DNA of 7,089 bases, taken from the NCBI GenBank assembly GCA_021199595.1, contig JAJQHT010000030.1, forward strand, positions 1 to 7,089. The letters are read 5' to 3'. The stretch's first letter is position 1. Every line of letters begins with the position of its first letter. The notes beneath the pieces are model-generated. The model saw only the letters and a program-made list of their open reading frames with translations. It was not told the DNA's origin and did not search any database. This DNA comes from Oscillospiraceae bacterium (lineage in GTDB: Bacteria; Bacillota; Clostridia; Oscillospirales; Oscillospiraceae). Positions 1-5,742 of this stretch are shown here, piece after piece. The position numbers were made by a program, and so were the translations under genes.

Positions 1-356
1 ATGCGCCCGCTGTCCATATTCTGCACGATCCACTCCGTCCGTCCCTCTGCCAGAACCTCCTCGCCCTGCTTGATGCGGTAATTGCGGTCGTCCTTCACCG
101 CGCCGGGAACATTGGGCCAGCTTTGCACACGAACCGTCTCCATCATCTTCGCCCGGCGATAAATACGCACCCGTGTACGCACAGCCACCCAATAGGCTCG
201 CCGCTGGGCCATATCCCAAATACCGACCCCTAGCTTTTCTGCGTGCTCCGCCGCCAGATCCTCAAACAGGTCAAAAATCGCTGGGATGCTGTGTTCTCCC
301 TGTGCGTCCGTCACGCTGGAGAGAATTGTCAGGTCTCTTTCCAATAAACCGTCCAT
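1..356 (-). CDS. Acyl-ACP thioesterase-like protein (partial, C-terminus beyond left edge)
   Basis: Reading leftward from ATG at 356, 118 codons stay open to the window edge. The translation resembles the first hotdog domain of the acyl-ACP thioesterase family (PF01643), which releases fatty acids from acyl carrier protein in the cytoplasm. Supporting segments are FEDLAAEHAEKLG (residues 31-43, the central hotdog helix), YWVAVRTRVRIYR (55-67), a VQSWPNVPG stretch (77-85, matching the family's 'TWP' strand) and EVLAEGRTEWIV followed by SGR (100-118). The second hotdog domain, where the catalytic residues of the plant enzymes lie, is outside the window, so activity cannot be judged. An in-frame ATG at 362 also exists, but AGGAG at about 366-370 is spaced about 7 nt from the ATG at 356 and only 1 nt from the other, so I chose 356. 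A more distant hotdog thioesterase is the alternative. Confidence 0.7.
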   Translation of the reverse strand, partial: MDGLLERDLTILSSVTDAQGEHSIPAIFDLFEDLAAEHAEKLGVGIWDMAQRRAYWVAVRTRVRIYRRAKMMETVRVQSWPNVPGAVKDDRNYRIKQGEEVLAEGRTEWIVQNMDSGR

Positions 357-394
357 TATCATTCTCCTCTTGACTTAAAATCCTTATGCCCTAT

Positions 395-413
395 ATTCTA
401 AACCATTCTACCA
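395..413 (-). promoter_or_regulatory. Weak candidate promoter of the thioesterase gene
   Basis: On the minus strand an extended -10 element, TG-g-TAGAAT, occupies 413 to 405, and a second TAGAAT lies at 400-395. Neither has a convincing -35 element 17 bp upstream. The position, about 50 bp ahead of the thioesterase start and just downstream of the nrdG hairpin, is sensible, but the sequence match alone is modest. Confidence 0.3.
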
Positions 414-421
414 TAAAATTC

Positions 422-453
422 CAGCCTCCCCGCCGAGAAAAACGGGGAAGCTG
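422..453 (-). terminator. Hairpin terminator after nrdG, possibly bidirectional
   Basis: An 11-bp stem (422-432 paired with 443-453, one G-T wobble) with a 10-nt loop begins 8 nt after the nrdG stop codon. On the minus strand it is followed by GAATTTTA, a short U tract. On the plus strand it is followed by a better run of six T (458-463), which overlaps the nrdG stop codon. It most probably ends the nrdDG transcript and insulates the thioesterase gene, and may also stop rightward antisense transcription. Confidence 0.6.
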
Positions 454-461
454 AAAATTTT

Positions 462-983
462 TTATCCGTTCCAAAGGGCGACCTGGCCGGCCTCACGGGT
501 TTTGTTCAGGTCTATGAGCCGCTGATTTCTGGAGCCGCGAAAGCGAAGGCCCACCTCTTTCTTCGCCAGGATAAAGGGGCCGTCCACCAGTACGTCCAGC
601 ATCGACAGCATATCGTCCGTCACCTCGCACCGGGGGTGGCTTCCGGGGCGCAGCAGGTCTTCATAGAGAAAGCCGGTGAAGGCCCAGATGTCCTTTTTCG
701 GAAACCGTTCCCGCACTCTTTTCAGGAAGGGGGTCAGCGCCCGCTGGTTTTCCGGCTCGAAGGGATCGCCGCCCAGGAGGGTCAGGCCGTTTATGTAGCC
801 GGGGGCCAGCATATCCAGGAGGGTGTCCTCTGTCTCCGACGTGAAGGGCTGGCCGTAATGGAAATCCCAGGTCTCCGGCTGAAAGCAGCCCTCGCAGCAG
901 TTGGTGCAGCCGGAGACGAACAGCGTCACCCGCACGCCGATACCGTCTGCGATGTCGCAGTTTTTGATATTGCCGTAATACAT
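462..983 (-). CDS. nrdG: Anaerobic ribonucleoside-triphosphate reductase activating protein
   Basis: This is the cytoplasmic radical-SAM activase that uses a [4Fe-4S] cluster and S-adenosylmethionine to form the glycyl radical on NrdD. The protein is 173 aa, usual for the family (E. coli NrdG is about 154). The cluster motif CxxxCxxC is C26, C30 and C33 in SGCTNCCEGCF. The N-terminal part (NCDIADGIGVRVTLFVSGC) is typical of NrdG. The GGDPFEPEN segment at 71-79 corresponds to the SAM-binding GGE-like motif of radical SAM enzymes. The gene starts 6 nt after the nrdD stop codon, so the two are one operon in the usual nrdD-nrdG order. No clear Shine-Dalgarno sequence precedes ATG 983, which suggests translational coupling to nrdD. 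The ORF is intact and ends at TAA next to a hairpin. Confidence 0.95.
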   Translation of the reverse strand: MYYGNIKNCDIADGIGVRVTLFVSGCTNCCEGCFQPETWDFHYGQPFTSETEDTLLDMLAPGYINGLTLLGGDPFEPENQRALTPFLKRVRERFPKKDIWAFTGFLYEDLLRPGSHPRCEVTDDMLSMLDVLVDGPFILAKKEVGLRFRGSRNQRLIDLNKTREAGQVALWNG

Positions 984-989
984 ATAATC

Positions 990-3173
990 TTACAGGTGCA
1001 GCACCCGGTCTTTAATTTCCTGCGTGCGGCCCTGATTCCAGAACTGGGTGCCGATATAGCCGCAGGTACGGCGGGCCACGTTCATCTTGTCCTGGTCAGT
1101 GTTGCCGCAGCGGGGACAGCGCCAAATCAGCTTGTTGTCCTCCTCCACAATCTCTATCTCTCCATCCCAGCCGCAAACCTGGCAGTAATCGCTCTTGGTG
1201 TTCAGCTCAGCATAGATGATATTGTCATAGATAAACTTCATGACCTGCAAAACGGCCTCGAGGTTATTCTGCATATCCGGCACCTCCACATAACTGATGG
1301 CGCCGCCGGGGGACAGATGCTGGAACTGGGCCTCGAATTTCAGCTTGGTGAAGGCGTCTATCTCCTCCGTCACATGGACGTGGTAGGAGTTTGTGATATA
1401 GCCCTTGTCCGTAATACCCTCGATGATGCCGAAGCGCTTTTGCAGGCACTTGGCGAATTTATAGGTGGTGGATTCCAGGGGCGTGCCATACAGACTGAAG
1501 TCGATGTTGTGCTGCTCCTTCCACTTTTTGCAGGCGTCATTCATGTGGGTCATGATTTCCAGCGCGAAGGGGGTGGCCTCCGGGTCGGTGTGGCTCTTGC
1601 CGGTCATGTACTTCACGCACTCGTAAAGCCCCGCATAGCCCAGGGAGATGGTGGAATACCCGCCATACAGCAGCTTGTCGATAGGCTCTCCCTTTTGCAG
1701 CCGGGCACAGGCCCCATACTGCCACAGGATAGGCGCGGCATCGGACAGGGTTCCCTTCAGCCGCTCGTGGCGGCACATCAGCGCCCGATGGCACAGCTCC
1801 AGGCGCTCGTCGAATATCTCCCAAAATTTTTTCATATCCCCGCCGGAGGACAGGGCCACATCCGGGAGGTTGATGGTGACGACACCCTGGTTGAAGCGGC
1901 CATAATACTTCGGCTGATTGGTTTTCGGGTCAACATACGGAGTCAGGAAGCTGCGGCAGCCCATGCAGGTATAGCAGTGGCCCTCGCCGTTTTTGTCGAT
2001 TTTCAGCTCCAGCATTTTCTTTTCGGAGATATAGTCCGGCACCATCCGCTTGGCCGTGCATTTGGCGGCGAGCTTTGTGAGGTAGTAATACTCCGTCCCC
2101 TCCTCCACATTGTCCTCCTCCAGGACGTATATCAGCTTGGGGAAGGCGGGCGTGACCCAGATGCCCTGCTCGTTTTTCACGCCCTGATAGCGCTGGAGCA
2201 GCGTCTCCTCGATGATGACGGCGAGGTCTTTCTTCTCCTGCTCGTTTTTCGCCTCGTTCAGATACATGAATACCGTCACGAAGGGGGCCTGTCCATTAGT
2301 GGTCAGGAGGGTGACGACCTGATACTGGATGGTCTGCACGCCCCGGCGAATCTCCTCCCGGAGGCGCTTTTCCACGATGTCGTCCACCTGCTCCTTGGTG
2401 GGGATAATGCCAAGGGAGCTTATCTCATCCCGCACGATGCTGCGTATCTTCTCCCGGCTGACCTGGACAAAGGGGGCCAGGTGAGCCAGGGAAATGCTCT
2501 GGCCGCCGTATTGGTTGGAGGCCACCTGGGCCACGATCTGCGTGGCAATGTTGCAGGCGGTGGCAAAGCTGTGGGGCCGCTCAATCAGCGTGCCGGTGAT
2601 GACCGTGCCGTTTTGAAGCATATCCTCCAGATTCACCAGGTCGCAGTTGTGCATATGCTGGGCGTAATAGTCTGTGTCATGGAAGTGGATAATGCCCTCC
2701 TCGTGGGCCTGGACAATGTCCGAGGGCAGGAGGATGCGGTTTGTGATGTCGCGGCTGACCTCTCCGGCCATATAGTCCCGCTGGGTGCTGTTCACCACAG
2801 GGTTTTTGTTGGAATTTTCCTGCTTTGCCTCCTCATTGTTGCACTCAATGAGGGACAGGATGCGGTCGTCCGTGGTGTTGGACTGACGCACCAAGGAGCG
2901 GGTGTAGCGATAGGTGATATACTGCTTGGCCACCTCATAGGCCCCATGGGCCATGATTTGCTGCTCCACCATATCCTGTATTTCCTCCACCGCAGGAGAG
3001 CGGCCCAGCTCCACGCAGGATTTCTCCACAGAATCTGCAATGCGCCGAATCTGGGTGGCAGTCATGCGCACATCCAGCGGCACCGCATTGTTGGCCTTGG
3101 TGATGGCAGCAACGATTTTCTCAATGTCAAATATAGCCTCTGATCCATTTCTCTTTATAATCTTCATCTTCAT
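990..3173 (-). CDS. nrdD: Anaerobic (class III) ribonucleoside-triphosphate reductase, catalytic subunit
   Basis: This oxygen-sensitive enzyme reduces ribonucleoside triphosphates to dNTPs using a glycyl radical. The 727-aa length fits the family (E. coli 712). Residues about 3-93 form an ATP-cone allosteric domain (IIKRNGSEAIFDIEKI at 5-20). The 10-stranded barrel follows. C207 (HSFATACNIA) and C406 (CMGCRSFL) are the likely active-site cysteines by position and context. Near the C-terminus, C664/C667 (CQVC) and C686/C689 (CPRC) form the zinc site, followed by the glycyl radical motif RRTCGYIG with the radical glycine at G705, and the conserved tail GRTQEIKDRVLHL. ATG 3173 is preceded by GGGAGAGG at suitable spacing. 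Another in-frame ATG at 3167 would remove only two residues. The gene is intact, leads the nrdDG operon and has a promoter with NrdR-like boxes. Confidence 0.98.
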   Translation of the reverse strand: MKMKIIKRNGSEAIFDIEKIVAAITKANNAVPLDVRMTATQIRRIADSVEKSCVELGRSPAVEEIQDMVEQQIMAHGAYEVAKQYITYRYTRSLVRQSNTTDDRILSLIECNNEEAKQENSNKNPVVNSTQRDYMAGEVSRDITNRILLPSDIVQAHEEGIIHFHDTDYYAQHMHNCDLVNLEDMLQNGTVITGTLIERPHSFATACNIATQIVAQVASNQYGGQSISLAHLAPFVQVSREKIRSIVRDEISSLGIIPTKEQVDDIVEKRLREEIRRGVQTIQYQVVTLLTTNGQAPFVTVFMYLNEAKNEQEKKDLAVIIEETLLQRYQGVKNEQGIWVTPAFPKLIYVLEEDNVEEGTEYYYLTKLAAKCTAKRMVPDYISEKKMLELKIDKNGEGHCYTCMGCRSFLTPYVDPKTNQPKYYGRFNQGVVTINLPDVALSSGGDMKKFWEIFDERLELCHRALMCRHERLKGTLSDAAPILWQYGACARLQKGEPIDKLLYGGYSTISLGYAGLYECVKYMTGKSHTDPEATPFALEIMTHMNDACKKWKEQHNIDFSLYGTPLESTTYKFAKCLQKRFGIIEGITDKGYITNSYHVHVTEEIDAFTKLKFEAQFQHLSPGGAISYVEVPDMQNNLEAVLQVMKFIYDNIIYAELNTKSDYCQVCGWDGEIEIVEEDNKLIWRCPRCGNTDQDKMNVARRTCGYIGTQFWNQGRTQEIKDRVLHL

Positions 3174-3245
3174 TTAGCCTCTCCCTGATGGTCTTGGTTC
3201 GGGCAGGACGCCCCGCAGTTTTACATAATTTTTCCGGCGAGACAT

Positions 3246-3274
3246 ATATTAACACAACATCTTGTGGTTGTCAA
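3246..3274 (-). promoter_or_regulatory. nrdDG promoter (sigma-A type)
   Basis: On the minus strand a perfect -35 TTGACA (3274-3269) is followed by a 17-bp spacer and a -10 TAATAT (3251-3246, 4 of 6 to consensus but AT-rich). Transcription would start near 3239, giving a leader of about 66 nt before the nrdD ATG. The leader contains a short GGGC/GCCC hairpin but no recognised riboswitch. The first NrdR-like box lies exactly in the spacer. Confidence 0.85.
3252..3267. promoter_or_regulatory. NrdR box 1 (promoter-spacer site)
   Basis: ACACAACATCTTGTGG matches 13 of 16 positions of the NrdR box consensus as I recall it (acaCwAtATaTwGtgt), including every strongly conserved position. NrdR is the ATP-cone repressor of ribonucleotide reductase operons. 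The box fills the space between the -35 and -10 of the nrdD promoter, where bound repressor would exclude RNA polymerase. Confidence 0.8.
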
Positions 3275-3283
3275 TACGTTCCG

Positions 3284-3299
3284 AGCCAATATTTTGTGA
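3284..3299. promoter_or_regulatory. NrdR box 2 (upstream site)
   Basis: AGCCAATATTTTGTGA matches 12 of 16 positions of the NrdR box consensus, including the CAATAT core and TTGTG. It starts exactly 32 bp from box 1 (16-bp gap), about three helical turns. This is the tandem, same-face arrangement known for NrdR sites upstream of nrd operons. Confidence 0.75.
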
Positions 3300-3312
3300 A
3301 CCAATGCATTCA

Positions 3313-3353
3313 ACCCCAAACCCTTGATACAAGCGGGTTTGGGGTCGTTTTTT
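3313..3353 (+). terminator. Strong rho-independent terminator pointing right, without a visible gene
   Basis: An 11-bp perfect stem, ACCCCAAACCC (3313-3323) with GGGTTTGGGGT (3335-3345), can be extended by TTG/CAA inside the loop. It is followed on the plus strand by CG and six T (3348-3353). On the minus strand the hairpin is followed by TTGAATGC, which is not a U tract, so it is a poor terminator for the leftward hydrolase gene. No rightward gene ends here. It may end a very short divergent transcript or block antisense transcription. Confidence 0.75.
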
Positions 3354-3417
3354 GCGGACGAAGGCAGGGAAAATGCCCCTGGCCGGATGAAAAATTCGTC
3401 GAAATGCCGTCCCGGAT

Positions 3418-4104
3418 TTAGGCCACCACGCCGCTGGGAGCAGCGGTATAGCGGCACAGGGTGTCATAAATAAGCCGCTGGCCCTCCCGGGAGGGGTGGA
3501 TGCCGTCGGCGCAGAGAAGTCTGTCCCAGTCCTTGCGGCAGAGGAAGGGCCGCCGCAGGTCAATGAACCGCACACCCTCCTCCCTGGCAGTCTGCTCCGC
3601 CAGATGGGAATAGCTCTCCTGCCAGTGGAATATCTGCTCCACATCGCCCATCCAGGAGAGGATGCTCTCCCTGGAAAGCCCGTCCCGGCAGATGAAGCAC
3701 AGATACCGCTCCGCATGAATGGGCGGCAGGGTCAGGATAACCGGCTCCCGCCCGCTCTCCCGTACCAGGCGGACGGCCTCCCGATACCGGGAAACGAACC
3801 GGGCCGGGGGCGTATTGCAGGAATGCGTCTGCTCCGGCGCGGCGGCTACCTCTGCCCAGCGGTAATCGCAGTCGTTGCCGCCAAATTCCAGCACCGCCAC
3901 ATCCCCCGCCGCGCTGGGACGCAGGCAGTCCCGCCGAATGACCGCCATGGCCTTCTCTATGGTGCAGCCAAAACGGGAGCGGTTCGTCACGCTGACGCCC
4001 CACTCCCTGGCATAGCGTTCCTCCCAGCCGCGATTGACGACATAACGCCCGTTTTCCAGCAATATCCCTTTCAGGATAGAATCTCCATAGACCGTAATCG
4101 CCAT
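3418..4104 (-). CDS. SGNH/GDSL-family hydrolase (esterase/lipase-like)
   Basis: The 228-aa protein carries the consensus blocks of the SGNH hydrolase superfamily, which deacylates esters on lipids, sugars or other small molecules. Block I is VYGDSILKG with the nucleophile S9, block II the glycine G46 in RFGCTIEKA, block III FGGNDCDY with oxyanion-hole G76 and N77, and block V DGIHPSREG with D200 and H203 of the triad. There is no signal peptide or membrane segment, so it is probably cytoplasmic and the substrate is unknown. The start is ATG 4104, which has AAGGAGGGG six nt upstream. An in-frame TTG at 4122 lies before that site and is not needed. It stands alone on the minus strand, divergent from the DUF1836 operon, with its own promoter at 4155-4183. 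No convincing leftward terminator follows it. Confidence 0.87.
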   Translation of the reverse strand: MAITVYGDSILKGILLENGRYVVNRGWEERYAREWGVSVTNRSRFGCTIEKAMAVIRRDCLRPSAAGDVAVLEFGGNDCDYRWAEVAAAPEQTHSCNTPPARFVSRYREAVRLVRESGREPVILTLPPIHAERYLCFICRDGLSRESILSWMGDVEQIFHWQESYSHLAEQTAREEGVRFIDLRRPFLCRKDWDRLLCADGIHPSREGQRLIYDTLCRYTAAPSGVVA

Positions 4105-4110
4105 GGCTTG

Positions 4111-4119
4111 CCCCTCCTT
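4111..4119 (-). promoter_or_regulatory. Ribosome binding site deciding the SGNH hydrolase start
   Basis: AAGGAGGGG on the minus strand (4119-4111) sits 6 nt before ATG 4104. It excludes the upstream in-frame TTG at 4122, which would precede the binding site itself. Confidence 0.85.
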
Positions 4120-4133
4120 CAATTTAAAAATCA

Positions 4134-4155
4134 GTTAATCTAGTTTCGATTACTA
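4134..4155. promoter_or_regulatory. Imperfect dyad at the expected start of the SGNH hydrolase transcript
   Basis: TAATC (4136-4140) and GATTA (4148-4152) form an inverted repeat with a 7-nt centre, extendable to AGT/ACT with one bulged base. TAGT/ACTA (4141-4144, 4152-4155) gives an alternative pairing. It overlaps the predicted transcription start (about 4148), a natural operator position for a divergently encoded regulator, but the arms are short and this may be chance. Confidence 0.25.
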
Positions 4156-4183
4156 TATTATCAGATATTTTAATCCGCGTCAA
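4155..4183 (-). promoter_or_regulatory. SGNH hydrolase promoter
   Basis: The minus strand reads TTGACG (4183-4178), a 17-bp AT-rich spacer, then TAATAT (4160-4155). The predicted start near 4148 leaves a leader of about 44 nt before ATG 4104. The spacing and -35 match are good. Confidence 0.7.
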
Positions 4184-4203
4184 CCATTGTTTTTAAATGT
4201 TTC

Positions 4204-4232
4204 TTGTCATTTTTTGCCCAATGTGGTATATT
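4204..4232 (+). promoter_or_regulatory. Promoter of the DUF1836-AraC-GNAT operon
   Basis: TTGTCA (4204-4209) is followed by a 17-bp spacer and TATATT (4227-4232). Transcription would start near 4239, about 38 nt before ATG 4277. The -35 elements of this promoter and the leftward hydrolase promoter lie 20 bp apart, back to back, so one bound regulator could affect both. Confidence 0.7.
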
Positions 4233-4276
4233 GATTCTATCAACAGTATTTCCCAAACAAAGGATGGTATGTATCT

Positions 4277-4870
4277 ATGAACGAAGCCTCCGACGCTCTC
4301 TTCACCCAGATATGCCGCCAGATGGCTGGGCAGACGCTTCCCCGCTGGGACGCTCTGCCGGATCTGGATCTCTATATGGATCAGGTGCTCTCCCTGATCG
4401 ATCACTACCTCGGGGACTATCCCGGCTTTGATGAAAAGGGCCTGACTGCCTCCATGGTGAACAACTATGTGAAGCTGAAGGTCGTCCCCGCCCCGGTGCG
4501 CAAGCGCTATACCCGCACTCATTTGGCACACCTTATCATCATCTGCGTTTTGAAGCCGTGTCTATCCATCACCTTCATACAGCAGCTTCTCTCCTGCGAG
4601 ATGGCCCACGCCGGGATGCAGGAGGCGGACTGGGAGCAGGAGCGCTTCGGCGCGCTGTATGACCGCTTCTGCGATATATTTGAGCAGTCTGTCCACGCCG
4701 TAGCTCAGGCTGCGGAGACCGCGCTCCCGGCGCCGGAGCAGGACAGCGCCCTGCCTCAGGCCGTCTATTATGCCGCCCTCCGCGCCCAGGCAGAGCAGGC
4801 CCTGGCCACAAAATATCTTTCCGCCCTGTTCGACGAAAAAAGAAAGCCGGATAAGCCAGAGAAGGCATGA
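4277..4870 (+). CDS. DUF1836 domain-containing protein, putative DNA-binding regulator
   Basis: The 197-aa product matches the DUF1836 family (PF08876) of Firmicutes. Recognisable stretches are LPRWDALPDLDLYMDQVLSL (21-40), LTASMVNNYVKLKVVPAPVRKRYTR in pieces over residues 56-80, and HLIIICVLKPCLSI (85-98). The segment around 56-70 followed by K/R-rich residues looks like a MerR-type helix-turn-helix recognition region, so a transcriptional role is inferred, not shown. Residues about 115-197 are Ala/Glu/Gln-rich and helical, ending in a charged tail. There is no signal peptide. A moderate AAAGGA at 4259-4264 lies 12 nt before ATG 4277. Nearer ATGs at 4264 and 4269 are out of frame. It is the first gene of a rightward operon and ends 14 nt before the AraC-type regulator's preferred start. 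Confidence 0.85.
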   Translation: MNEASDALFTQICRQMAGQTLPRWDALPDLDLYMDQVLSLIDHYLGDYPGFDEKGLTASMVNNYVKLKVVPAPVRKRYTRTHLAHLIIICVLKPCLSITFIQQLLSCEMAHAGMQEADWEQERFGALYDRFCDIFEQSVHAVAQAAETALPAPEQDSALPQAVYYAALRAQAEQALATKYLSALFDEKRKPDKPEKA

Positions 4871-4877
4871 AGGGAGG
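4871..4877 (+). promoter_or_regulatory. Ribosome binding site deciding the AraC regulator start
   Basis: AGGGAGG with 7-nt spacing to ATG 4885. The upstream in-frame ATG 4867, which overlaps the DUF1836 stop as ATGA, has AGAAGG only 1 nt away and is less likely, though it would add only six residues. Confidence 0.75.
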
Positions 4878-4884
4878 CGCGGCT

Positions 4885-5724
4885 ATGGAGCGCGGCGGCA
4901 GCTACCCGCGGGAGGGTTATCTGCGGGAAAACTATAAATACTTCCATCTGCGGGACACCGAAGGACAGGAGCTGGATTTCCACTTTCACGAGTTCGATAA
5001 AATCGTCATTCTCCTGTCCGGTCAGGTGGAATACATGGTGGAGAGCTGCACCTATCCCCTGCGGCCATGGGACATCCTGCTCATCAAGCACCACGCCATA
5101 CACAAGGCGCTGATAGACCGCTCCACTCCCTATGAGCGGGTCATCCTGTATCTGGACGGCCAGTATACGAACCGTTCCGTGCCGGAGGGCGATCTGCTTT
5201 CCTGCTTCGACCGGGCCGATCAGCAGGGCCGGTATCTTCTGACGCCCGCCGCAGCGGACAGAGAGGCGCTCACCACCTTATTCGACGCCATGGAAAAGGC
5301 GCTGGACGACGAGCAGTTCGGCGCCCAGGCGCTGCGGGACACTTTCGTCATCCAGCTCCTTATCCAGATAAACCGCATCGCCCTGCGGGACGGCGGCTTT
5401 CAAAGCCCTGAGACGGCTTATAACCCCAAGATTGCCCAGACCCTTTCCTACATCAACGAGCATCTCAGCGAGCCGCTGACCGTGGACGAGCTTGCCGGGC
5501 GCGTCTATCTCAGCCGGTACCACTTCATGCGCCTTTTCAAGGCCCAGACCGGTTCCACCGTACACAGCTACGTGCAGCAGCGCCGCTTGCTGTACGCCGC
5601 CCAGCTGATACGCCGCGGCATCCCTGTGAGCAAGGCCGCGGAGGACAGCGGCTTCGCGGAGTATTCCACCTTCTACCGGGATTTCCGCGCCGCCTTCGGC
5701 ATCAGCCCCAAGCAATTAAAATAA
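4885..5724 (+). CDS. AraC-family transcriptional regulator with N-terminal cupin
   Basis: This 279-aa cytoplasmic regulator has the standard two-part AraC layout. The N-terminal ligand-sensing cupin (about residues 25-95) carries HFHEF at 33-37, a glycine turn at G46 and RPWDILLIKHHAIHKA at 60-75, the typical 'H-x-H-E / P-GD-hhhh-P-x-x-H' pattern. A helical linker (125-180) probably dimerises. The C-terminal DNA-binding domain (about 183-279) starts LSYINEHLSEPLTVDELAG, has its first helix-turn-helix at about 199-220 (LSRYHFMRLFKAQTG) and the second at about 247-270 (PVSKAAEDSGFAEYSTFYRDFR), and ends with FGISPKQL. The ligand and targets are unknown. Cupin-type AraC proteins usually control sugar or small-molecule genes, but no transporter or sugar enzyme lies here. 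Likely targets are its own operon and perhaps the divergent hydrolase. An alternative start at 4867 would add six residues. Confidence 0.92.
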   Translation: MERGGSYPREGYLRENYKYFHLRDTEGQELDFHFHEFDKIVILLSGQVEYMVESCTYPLRPWDILLIKHHAIHKALIDRSTPYERVILYLDGQYTNRSVPEGDLLSCFDRADQQGRYLLTPAAADREALTTLFDAMEKALDDEQFGAQALRDTFVIQLLIQINRIALRDGGFQSPETAYNPKIAQTLSYINEHLSEPLTVDELAGRVYLSRYHFMRLFKAQTGSTVHSYVQQRRLLYAAQLIRRGIPVSKAAEDSGFAEYSTFYRDFRAAFGISPKQLK

Positions 5725-5742
5725 CCATTCAGGAGGCAGCAT

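Noticed and set aside
636..3143. An 835-codon open frame on the plus strand opposite nrdD and nrdG
   Set aside because: It lies antisense to two unmistakable conserved genes, has low-complexity His/Leu/Gly/Val-rich translation with no domain, and is explained by GC-rich third-position bias in nrdD.
3174..3240. Possible riboswitch or attenuator in the nrdD leader
   Set aside because: The leader is only about 66 nt with one short GC hairpin and no U tract; no known riboswitch core is visible.
3188..3421. A 77-codon plus-strand open frame in the nrdD upstream region
   Set aside because: It spans the nrdD promoter, both NrdR-like boxes and a strong terminator, has no ribosome binding site and no recognisable protein features.
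3249..3716. Minus-strand 155-codon and 78-codon frames near the end of the hydrolase gene
   Set aside because: They overlap the SGNH hydrolase in another frame or cross the promoter and terminator region; composition is Pro/Arg/Gly-rich shadow sequence.
4105..4122. TTG start at 4122 for the SGNH hydrolase
   Set aside because: It precedes the AAGGAGGGG site, which is ideally placed for ATG 4104.
4193..4531. A 112-codon minus-strand frame over the DUF1836 gene start
   Set aside because: It is antisense to the DUF1836 N-terminus and covers that gene's promoter; no family resemblance.
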